Positions 1 through 8,500 of a stretch of 12,250 nucleotides of DNA are shown in pieces (position 1 is the stretch's first letter; each line of letters starts with the position of its first letter). This DNA is from Ochromonadaceae sp. CCMP2298 (lineage: Eukaryota; Sar; Synurophyceae; Ochromonadales; Ochromonadaceae). The stretch lies in NCBI GenBank assembly GCA_026770595.1, contig MU634431.1, positions 1-12,250 of the forward strand, given 5' to 3'. Both the position numbers and the translations under genes were made by a program. The notes under the pieces were generated by a model, which ran no database searches, had not been told where the DNA came from, and was given only the letters and a program-made list of their open reading frames with translations.

Positions 1-332
1 CGAGAACGACCCCATGCCTGCGGCGCCACCCCTAATTCACTTGGTGCGAGCCCTAATCGATTCAATTGACGCGAGCCCTAATTGTCACCCTCATTTGCGG
101 GAGGGACAGCAAAAAAGTGGGGTTTCAGATAAAACCAGGAAAGATGATGCAGATCAGGAAAAAAAACCAAAAAACGATAAGTTACGGATCAGGAAGGTCT
201 GCACAGCTCTAAACTTACAGTACATTCCGGGCATTCTGTTGACCCTCTTCTCTCTCCTTACGAGGAGTATTAAGTACAATCCTCCTCCTCCTCCTCACCA
301 CCACGTCTGTCAGAGTCAGAGGAAGCTAGATA

Positions 333-402
333 GGAGACAGGCGACAGGCGACAGGAGGCAGGAGGCAGGAGGCAGGAGGCAGGAGGCAGGAGGCAGGAGA
401 CG
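333..402. repeat. 7-base minisatellite, about 10 units
   Basis: Ten consecutive 7-base units can be read. The first three are ggagaca, ggcgaca and ggcgaca. Six perfect ggaggca copies follow (354-395), and a final ggagacg closes the array. The strand is purine-rich (G/A), so one strand is almost all purine with scattered C. It lies about 180-250 bases upstream of the ATG at 584, in the likely promoter or 5' UTR. Confidence 0.9.
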
Positions 403-498
403 TGGGAGAAGAGGTCAAGACGGCGAGCGCCTAGCAGCATTTGCGATATCAGGTCAGCGGAGCAGCATAGAAGCACAGCAGCACAGCAGAACAGCAGC

Positions 499-546
499 AC
501 AGCAGCACACTGACCACAGCAACACAGCAGCACACTGACCACAGCA
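499..546. repeat. CAG-rich direct repeat, 25-base period
   Basis: Two identical 23-base copies (499-521 and 524-546), each built from acagcag followed by cacactgaccacagca, are separated by two bases. They sit in a wider CAG/CACAG-rich tract (about 461-550) just before the start codon at 584. One copy supplies the in-frame TGA (536-538) that blocks any upstream extension of the following gene. Confidence 0.85.
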
Positions 547-583
547 GCAGAGCCACAGTATACAGACTACAGAGGACATAAGC

Positions 584-2231
584 ATGGGTGACCTCGAGAC
601 TGGCAAGACACAGAGGCAGACGCAGGTGCATGGACAGGGACAGGGACAAACAGAGGGGCAGGGAGAGGGCATCACTATCAAAGTGCGTACTACGGAGGGT
701 TCTGAGTTGGAGGTGCTGGTTCCAGGGGACTTCACGGCTGGACAGCTGCATGACAAGGTGAGGGGGGTGCTGGGAATAGGGGCAGGGACGGGGGAGAAGG
801 CAAAGGGGGGGGAGGTAGGCGGAACGGGGGCAGGGTCAACAGGAGTAGACGGGGCAGGGGGGGTGGGGACAGGGGCAGGGGGGATTTGGGGAACCGGGGA
901 ATTCACCCTGCGTCTCATTAGTGCAGGACGAATGCTGTCCCCGCCCAGTGCATCTGTGCGCTTGTTCATAAGGGAGGGCTGCTTTGTGCACGCCGTCGTC
1001 ACCAAGACTCCCACACCCGCTCATGGACACGGAAACACCCACCCACAACACAGACCCCCACACAGCCACGGCTCGAGTAGCAGCAGGAATAGCCCAAACC
1101 TCTTCTCCTCTGCCTCTGCCTCTGCCTCTGCCTCTGCCTCTGCCTCTGCCTCGAACGCTGAGACTGGGGCTGGGATCGGGTCTACGGGCGCTGTTGTGTT
1201 TGCGGGGGCTATTCCCCTACGGGGTCTGGACCGCCTGAGGGCAGGGGTAGGTGCTACAGAGGGGGATGAGAGTGGGGGTGAGAGTATGGGGATGGGCTTG
1301 GGGCCAGAGGAGGTGCTTGCACTGCGGTTGCATTTCCAGGAGGAGATCGATGAGTACGCAGAGCATATGCCCTATGAAGGGAGGGAGGAGGAGAGGGAGG
1401 AGGAGGATAGTGATAGCGGGTGGGACACAGACGCAGACGATGCAGATGAGGACGCAGAGGCAGGCAGGCGAATAGTACGGGGTGATAGCAGGGAGAGACG
1501 ACAGCGTAGGACGCACAGGCTCAGGGTGGAGGAGGCATGGATGGCGGCACAGGGTCCAGACTCCGAACTGCGCCTAAATCTGCATAGCCGCGTGATCCTC
1601 GGAGGTTTCGGGGAACCAGGGAATATGATTTTTTCCGGAATGGGGATGCATTTCGGGAGCCTGAGGATGGGAGGATTGGGGGACATGGAAATGGGGACGA
1701 GTCCCGGGGCCCGTGCGTTACGTCTGTCTTTTGCGGAAGATTTGGCCGGGACGGGGCCGGCGGTGGGTTCGTACAGAGATTTCGTCTACGGGGTAAACAA
1801 CCAATACAACTATAACTATAACTATTCATAAACATACCAATACCACACATACCTATACATCACATACCTATTCATAAGCATACCAGTACATCACATACCT
1901 ATTTATAAACAAACCAATACATCACATACCAATACATACCATCACACATATCTCATAAACCCAGGTTATAATGGGCTTCGCGTTGGGTTTTATGATGATC
2001 TTCTGTGTCTGGGAGCGGAACATATCGCACAAGCAAAAGCTAGGAATTCTAACAGGGATTTTGCTGCAGATGCTCTTCAGCGTACTACAGCAGCAGCAGG
2101 AGGACCAGCAGCAAGAGGGGGGTGTTGCTACTGACGTACATGGGGTGCCCGTTGGGGGAGAGGGGGTGGGAATGGGGGCGGCAGGGGGTGGGTTTAGTTT
2201 GGCGGATGGAGGATTGTTAGGCGCCAAATAA
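584..2231 (+). CDS. Ubiquitin-like domain membrane protein, Dsc3/TMUB-like (two exons)
   Basis: The coding sequence is 584-1792 joined to 1965-2231, 491 residues. The ATG at 584 is the first in frame after a TGA at 536-538. Residues 29-66 and about 105-140 form the two halves of a ubiquitin-like fold (ITIKVRT, then FTLRLISAGRML and IREGCFVHAVV), separated by a Gly/Thr/Ala-rich insert. Residues 142-205 are His, Ser and Ser-Ala rich. At about 214-251, GLDRLR and PEEVLALRLHF resemble the C-terminal region of fungal Dsc3 (DUF2407), followed by an acidic patch and EEAWM near 318. Splicing joins DFVYG to VIMGFALGF, giving one membrane helix (about 400-419). A short Lys/Arg-containing loop and a second helix (about 429-444) follow, then a Gln/Gly-rich tail. 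This UBL plus hairpin plan fits membrane ubiquitin-like proteins such as Dsc3 of the Golgi Dsc E3 ligase complex and TMUB1/2 of ER-associated degradation. Family membership is inferred from motif order, and the role in membrane protein turnover is by analogy. The tail is GGL-rich and lacks a terminal di-glycine, so conjugation is unlikely. Confidence 0.8.
1109..1150 (+). repeat. Hexanucleotide repeat (tctgcc)7 coding Ser-Ala
   Basis: Seven perfect tctgcc units within exon 1 of the ubiquitin-like gene encode seven Ser-Ala dipeptides, in the linker between the ubiquitin-like domain and the Dsc3-like segment. The unit is a multiple of three, so length changes would keep the frame. This suggests a polymorphic, unstructured linker. 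Confidence 0.9.
1793..1964 (+). other. Spliceosomal intron (phase 0) of the ubiquitin-like gene
   Basis: The donor is ggg|gtaaac and the acceptor ataaacccag|gtt. Removing these 172 bases joins the codons for DFVYG to VIMGFALGF without a frame change and creates a continuous membrane helix. Base composition changes sharply here: the exons are GC-rich, while the intron is AT-rich with almost no G on the + strand. If the intron is retained, translation runs into NNQYNYNYNYS and stops at 1829-1831. It would then give a 415-residue protein without the membrane hairpin. The polypyrimidine tract before the acceptor is weak. Confidence 0.85.
1823..1930. repeat. 31-base tandem repeat inside the intron
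   Basis: Three 31-base units (1823-1853, 1869-1899, 1900-1930) start with tatt(c/t)ataa and end with cacatacc. A 15-base half unit lies between the first and second (1854-1868). Further degenerate cataccaat/catcaca pieces continue to about 1950. The repeat makes up most of the intron, stays inside the splice sites, and the strand has almost no G. Confidence 0.9.
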
Positions 2232-2232
2232 A
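2227..2232 (+). terminator. Possible polyadenylation signal AATAAA
   Basis: A perfect AATAAA overlaps the TAA stop codon (2229-2231) of the ubiquitin-like gene. Algal and oomycete genes do not always use this hexamer, and an overlap with the stop would give a very short 3' UTR, so this may be chance. Confidence 0.25.
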
Positions 2233-2260
2233 CCCTTTTGGCAGCAGCAAAAGGAGGTAA

Positions 2261-2328
2261 ATAATACATATCAAATAGCAGCAGCAGAAGCAGCATAATA
2301 ATACATATCAAATAGCAGCAGAAGCAGC
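2261..2328. repeat. Tandem duplication of a 31-34-base unit
   Basis: The unit starts ataatacatatcaaatagca and ends agaagcagc. It is present at 2261-2294 and again at 2298-2328, differing by one gca triplet. The duplication lies just downstream of the ubiquitin-like gene's stop codon. Confidence 0.9.
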
Positions 2329-2493
2329 AACAGCAGCACAGGAGCATAATTCAATCAACAGCAGCACAGCATACCACAGTACCACTAGTGTACGTGTGTC
2401 CCCACATACCTCAACTACCTTTCTTCGCCTGTGCGTTTGCTGCAATTGTAACAATAATAATAATAATTCAGCAATTCTGGGTTCAGCAATTTT

Positions 2494-2499
2494 TTTATT
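2494..2499 (-). terminator. Possible polyadenylation signal for the REJ gene
   Basis: The + strand reads tttatt, which is AATAAA on the minus strand, about 90 bases past the TGA stop of the giant gene. The distance is reasonable for a compact 3' UTR, but the AT-rich context makes a chance match plausible. Confidence 0.3.
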
Positions 2500-2586
2500 A
2501 TGGCTGCAGGACTGTTGTTGTTGATATATGTACAGCAGTCTTCCTCTGTTTGTATTCATGTTTGTGTTTTTGCTGTTTGGGTACTC

Positions 2587-5500
2587 TCAAAAATCGAGGA
2601 TATCGTGAATGTCTGAAAATAACGCAGGCCTACTCGCGGTGGCGGTTTGATGAGTGGCGGCTGGGGGAACGGCAGAGGCAACGGCTGTGTCAGGTGGATT
2701 CCGCCGAGCAGTGTCTTGGTAGTTCTTGGTCGAGACCGGCGCGTCCTCGTCAGAGTCAGTCTCTGTACCGTCGCTATCGGACACAGAAACCGACTGATCC
2801 TCACTGGACACGCTGCCGCTGAAAGACGCAGAGGCAGGGCGCGCGACTTCGAAGCCCACTGGTAGCAACCCCGTCCTGGGGGTCCCCAGAGGCATGTGCA
2901 GTTCCTCGTCTTCGCTGGACGCGGAAGAGTGACCGGAGCTACTAGTAGCAACAGAGGAGCTGGAGCGTGCGTAGGACGCAGAGCGGCTGTACATTACGTC
3001 CCCCTCACCCAGTAAGGTTGACTCAATCCCATCCGTGCTAGGTGCAGCATAATCAGTGCTATGGATCACTGCCCCCTCCCAAGCACCTTCGCCCTTTTCT
3101 TCGCCATCGTCATCGTCGTAATTGTCATTGTTACCACTGGGCTGTGGAGATCCTTCCTCCAAGCTGTCGTCGCTTTCTTCACTGTCACTATTACTCTCGC
3201 TGTCGCTGTCGCTGTCGGCGGAAGAAGAAGCCTCTGTGCTGTCACTCTCTCCCTCGCTACTGTCTTCAGAGGAATCGGTCGACTCTTTCATATTGCCGGG
3301 GATCCTCTCGGCCGCATTAATTTCGTGGTCCCTGCGCAAGGCCTGCAGAATATCCACACCCTGCTGGATGGACTGGCGGCGCGTGTGGTGCCCCGGGATC
3401 TCTCGTGCACGTCTTAGAACGACTTGATCGTGCGCGATGACCCTGTCCACAGCCGTGAACTCATCGTCTTCGTCCGACATGTCGCTGACCTCGTAGTCGG
3501 AGTCATTCATTTCCAGCCTGTCCTGCTTATGCTCCTCCGCGTCGGGATCTGCGGGCAGTGGGTCCTTCCGTTTCCGCCCGATGACATGGGGAAATAGCCT
3601 GGCCAGCTTCATTTTGGCATCTGCCTTGCTGGACTGGATGAAGAAATGCACAAGGACGCCCACGAACAGCGCAGGGACCACTACCAGCAGAGGGAATATA
3701 GCGAACAGCTGCGTGTGGATCAAGACGATGTATCCTACGAAGGAGAAGCTCGTCATCTGCAGCAGGATGTCTTGCAGAGACGGAGGCAAGCTCAAGAAAT
3801 TCCCAGCGAAGAACACCAGCAGGATGGTTGCGCTGCGCGTGAAGGCCGAGAACTTCTTTGAGTACTTCTTGGACACGTTCTGCACGTGGTTGTACGACTG
3901 CCTCGGCCAGGGAGTGCTGAAACGTGAGATCATCTTGGCCTCCTTCACCTCGGGGTACTGCCTCGCCAGCCTCGAAGAAACGAACAGAAAGTGGGCTGCA
4001 TTGAATGAAGCTTCGCTCTCACTGGGGTTCGCGCCGTCCTTGTGCTGAGAGGCTGCACCCTTGTCGTCGTCCAGCGAAGCGTGGAATTCGCGAATGGTGT
4101 CCACTAGACGCCGCTTGATCTTTGTGATGTCAGCCATAATGAAGGAGGGCACCAACACGTGCGTCACGTACACAATCACCGTGCTGACCAGGAGGATCTC
4201 CATGCAGATCCAGATGGCGAAGGACAGGAACCAGGAGTTCTGCTGGTGGCTGGCCTGCGTCAGTGCGAACAGCAGTATGTAGAAGAGCATCGCAGCGTTC
4301 AGCAACAGCAGGAAGGCCCATCCAGCCATCTTTGCCTCGAATGAAACATGTCGCACTTTCGAGGAATCTCTGTCTCCTTTCAGCTCCAAGATCTTCCCAC
4401 TAATGCCTGGCAGCAAATCGCACTGGAACAAGAACAGCAGCTTTCTCCCCACTTGGCGATCAGAAGCGCGCTGCTCCTTCAGCGCAGCATCTTCGTCCAC
4501 TACGGCGCGTTTAATCCTCTTCAGGTCCATCAGCACCATTTCGGCAATGTCCACGTCATCCTTCCGGGAGAATAATTGCTTTGCGCGACTGATGACGTCC
4601 GTACCGTTACCGCTCTTGGTAAGGAACTTGCCATCGCTGTCGAGTCCCCAGAGCACTGTACAAGGAAAAGAAAATTGAGGAGGAATGGTAAGTACATCAG
4701 TCAAGATCAACAACTATCGGAAATCCGTCATCAATACACCTGTATCACAAAGGAATATAATACTTACTGCTGAACTCGTCGCGCTCCTCTGGTCGGAGAT
4801 GCTCCCTATATACCCGAAGTTTCATTGACAGAGATACAAGCTCGACTCTGCAGGCAACCCCAAACGCCTTGTTCTCCTTCGCACCATCCGTCATACCCAA
4901 AAACGACTTTAACGCAGATCTGCTGCTCCTTCTCTGCAACGTCGAATCACTTGATGGCTGGCCAGGGACTATGGACTGAAAGGCACCCTCAGCACCCCCA
5001 GATGCCGCACTGGTCTTCGCCTGCGTCACTCCGCTATCCTGCAACAGCAGACCAGCAGCCGCCGCCACCTTCTCCGCAGTCTCAGCCACTTCCTCCTCCT
5101 CCTCCTCGGCACCCTTTGTAGGGGCGGAGAGCACATGCAGGATGATCCAGTCCGCCATGAGCGATATGGGTGTGGCCACTACCGCGCAGAATATCGCCAC
5201 GAACAATATTATGCGGAGGCTCTGGTCGGGGCTGATAAATCCACAAGACCCTGAGTCGGTACCGCCACTGCCTGCCACCACCCACGCACACTTAGGGTCA
5301 CTGTTCGAAAATGCCGACTTGTCGCGCACGCACTCGGTCTCAGTGAGATGCTGCTCGCAGCTGCCGTCGTCTGGATTCGTGAGGATGTACGTGATTGACT
5401 GCACGAACAACATCACTATCACGTTCGTGAAGAGAGATAGGACTCGCAGAACTCGTGGAAAGCTGTCAGAGAAGTAGAAGATGATGCCAAACCAGCGGTG

Positions 5501-8500
5501 GTGTTGCTTCACTTCCTCCAAAAACCGGTCTGCGAACGTATGCGAGCCCAACACGCGGGGCAGCGAGTCCTCCACCATAGCCAGCTCTGCATTCACGATA
5601 ACGTTGGCCTTCTTCTGTCTCCTGGACCTTTTCTTCCGACTCATGGATCCCAGCAGCGCCAGACCCTGCTTCGAAACGTCCGACGCTGACTTCTGCTTGT
5701 CGTTTGCAGAGGCCTTCGTTTGCTTGGCGATGTTATCGGAGCGGTGAGACAGAAGAAGGCCGACTACCAGTGCCGTCGCGATTGCGCCAAGTGTTGCGAG
5801 AGCACGCCAGCTTTCCGTTACCGTCGAACCACTCAGATCATCCGCTGTGCGCACGGTGCTGGCGAAATTGTCCACAGTAGCTTGCAGCATGGACACGTAG
5901 TTCACCGAGAGAGCACTCGATGCATTCCCAGATTGCAGTCGACGCGTTGAGTCCGTTATATTGCACGCGCAAGTGACTGTCGTGTCTGTGAATGCCTTCA
6001 CGAGGCACCCGCTGTCACTGCCACCAACCATAGATGCTTCGCTGCTCTCGCCCGAGAAGCCCAGCAAGCTGCACGCGCCCGAGTAGGTCGTTACAGGACA
6101 CTGCTGCGCTACAGTGGACTCCGTTCCATTGCAGCTCACCACCAGCGTATGCCCATTCGAGCAATTCGCACTGTGCATGCCATAGTCACCGCCGAGGCAA
6201 CTGAACGTGTGCGTTTCGTTGCCTGCATTCTCGTTCAACCCCGAGAAATCGATCTCCCGCGAGTATGCCAGATCGATCTCGATCGTGCACGGACTGCTGG
6301 AGCATGGCAATCCAGACATCAACAGCATCAGCGGATTGGATCGAAGATCGGCATCCACATAGTTGAACAGCTCTGCGCGCATCTCAGCGATCACTAGCTG
6401 GACAGCCGTTCCTTGCTGTGGCAGCTGCACAGCGTTGCTATGCTTGCCACTATAGGCCTCCGCCGCAGACTGAGGAATACTGGCTGCTACTGTGCCGGTG
6501 CTGTCAGCTTCTTCGCTAAGAATCTGGACGCTCAAGCGGAACTCGCCCTTTCTGAACGTCACAGAATCTTGACCGGGCAGCAAGTTTGATGCCACGAGGC
6601 TGCCGAACTTATCCAGGATTGTGTAGGCTCGCTCAGTGGATTTTCTCTTTGCCTGCGCGTCGGCGGCTGCCTGCGACGGAGACAGCCTTCGCCGCCGAAC
6701 CTGCAAGCGACGCCTGGCATTCGCTTTCGACAGAGACTCTGCCACCGCATTCACAGTATCCAGCAAGACCTTGGTCGTCTCAGCTGGCAGCGCGCTGGAC
6801 AGGGCGGCGTCGATGACCGCATCCAGAAGAGTCAGCAGCCTCGAGGCGGACGCTTCAGTCAGCTCCGACGACGCTTGCGATGCCAGCGCAAGTGCATTTA
6901 TCCACGCAGCCACCACCTGCCCATCAGGGTTCTCCAGGCTGACTAGCTCCTGCAAGGCATCGATCAATGTGTCTCTGGCGCCCTGTTTCGACAGCAGATC
7001 GGAAGCCAGTAGGTCGCACGTATCGCTACCCCATGCCTCGTCGCACTCGCACACCGCCATACAGTCCACTGCACCCGCATAGCACGAGTCGGCCGCACTC
7101 AGCAGCTCGCCAGAGTCCCGCCACGCATGAACGCATACCCCGTGCCCAGAGCAAGCTGCTGCGCAGGGCTTCAAGTTGACCGCTAAGAGTCTACGCGCCG
7201 CAGCGGAGAGATCGACACAAGCTGCGTTGCTGTCCCCCTCTTCTCCGACGTACGCTTCGTAGAGACACTCGCTGCACGTGTGTGGCGTCTTCGAGCACGA
7301 CTTGCGATTCAGCGAGCCGCAATTAGGTGCCAAGCTGCAATTCACTCCGTTCAGGAGGTAACTGCTCAGCGCGGCAGCTTGCTTCATGCTGTCTGCGTCA
7401 CCGCTTGCCGCAGAGAAGCCGCTCTGCACGAAAAGGTCGATTTGCGAGGGACTTTTACTAGGACCACGCACGACTGTGACGCCGATTGCAGAGGATGTGT
7501 TGGCGTGCAGCGCGTCAAACACCTGCACGCTGCAGCGCACCACGAAACCTGCATCCTCGTATCCGGCAGGAAGCAACGAGCTGCCGAAGGAGAGCTCAAG
7601 CCGAGACCTCAGTATCACATCAAGGCCCCTACTAGACGTGTAGCTGAACTGGTAGCTGATGGGCAGATCGGGATCCACCCACTGAAGCGCCACGAACGTG
7701 AACGATTCGACCAGCTCCACGCCCGACGCCGGGGCAACGTAGAAGCTGCCCTGCGTGGGAGGAGAGTTGATCGTGATCGTCACCGAAGCCGAGGATCGCC
7801 TCCCCTGGTACGGAATGGCCCCTACGAACGAGAACGTCAGTGTCACTCCAGACGGCAGCGAGTTCGCAGGTATAGCCATGTACACAGTTTTCGATATCTC
7901 TTTCTCTGTCGAGGATGGGGTGCTGTGAGCCGCTATCGTGTGCACCAGGGGGAACAGAGCTAGCGCACCCAAGTCTACGCTGCTGTCATCCACCACCCAC
8001 GTTGCGTTGCCCCCTGTGCTGGCCGGGACGCTCAGAGTGCCCACCAGCTGCAGAGGCGTGCCAGCATTGATCACCCTCGATGCGGGGAGATTGATTGATG
8101 ACACCGTCACCACTGGAGCAAGCGCCGGCAACACACTCACCCACGCAGACATCTCAGCAGATCGCACCAGCTGCGCATCTGTTACTACCACTGTCACCCG
8201 ACACTCAACACCTGCTGCCGTCGCCTTGGCAGCTAGTTGAAAGCGAGAAGACGAAGCACTGAGCAAGAGGCCTTCGTCAAACGCGCCCGCACACGAACTG
8301 TTGAATGTGGGAGAAACCTGGACGCAGCTCCACGTAAACAGCAGCCCCTGGGCTGTCCCGCTCACATCTTCGTCGTAGCTCGCAGACGCATCCACCTCAA
8401 TCGTCCCACTCACTCTCATGGTTCGAACCAATCCTCCCCCTATCGCGGCCAAGACAGCTCCAGTCTTCACGTACACCTGCACCGACGCTGACGAAGACTG

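Larger units (their letters stand above)
1..583. other. Upstream non-coding region, repeat-rich
   Basis: No convincing gene lies here. A reading frame is open from 14 to 538 on the + strand, but its predicted peptide is low-complexity (His/Pro runs, then Arg/Gly/Gln from a minisatellite, then Gln/His/Ala from CAG repeats) and shows no domain. It ends at a TGA (536-538) in the same frame as the gene that starts at 584, which separates the two. The stretch probably contains the promoter and 5' UTR of that gene. A pyrimidine-rich patch lies near 237-260. I recognise no TATA box or defined promoter element. Confidence 0.6.
2232..2586. other. Convergent intergenic spacer, repeat-rich
   Basis: The spacer lies between the stop codons of the two converging genes and should hold both 3' ends. 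It contains CAG/AGC-rich runs (2241-2340), a near-perfect tandem duplication (2261-2328), an (aat)n microsatellite (about 2451-2468) and a T-rich patch (2490-2500). Short frames crossing it are low-complexity with no domain. No tRNA or other RNA gene was recognised. Confidence 0.65.

Noticed and set aside
28-86. Telomere-like ccctaat motifs
   Set aside because: Three isolated hexamers about 21-27 bases apart are not a tandem telomeric array. Two belong to a short gcgagccctaat direct repeat.
14-538. A 174-codon + frame ahead of the ubiquitin-like gene
   Set aside because: The peptide is a translation of Pro/His, Arg/Gly and Gln/His repeats with no domain. It ends at a TGA in the same frame as the next gene. 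No support as a gene, although part of it could be transcribed as a leader.
454-1014. Minus-strand frames with Cys/Val/Leu-rich or Pro-rich peptides
   Set aside because: They are reverse readings of the CAG repeats and of the Gly/Thr-rich coding insert of the ubiquitin-like gene.
3061-3417. A + strand frame with hydrophobic, membrane-like segments
   Set aside because: It is the reverse complement of Ser/Asp/Glu codons in the acidic tail, which reads as Val, Ile, Leu and Ala. The minus-strand protein continues through it with family-like sequence upstream.
4653-4713. Separate gene starting near 4713 on the minus strand
   Set aside because: The codon there is TTG and lies inside the intron. 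Strong splice sites join the downstream frame to the upstream one instead.
2587-5300. PKD2-type cation channel at the C-terminal half of the giant protein
   Set aside because: I could not find a convincing pore helix or polycystin signature. The helices fit a polytopic membrane protein, but channel function is not supported by what can be seen.
7280-7963. A 227-codon + strand frame
   Set aside because: It is antisense to the REJ and Cys-rich part of the giant gene, rich in Arg and His, and has no recognisable domain.
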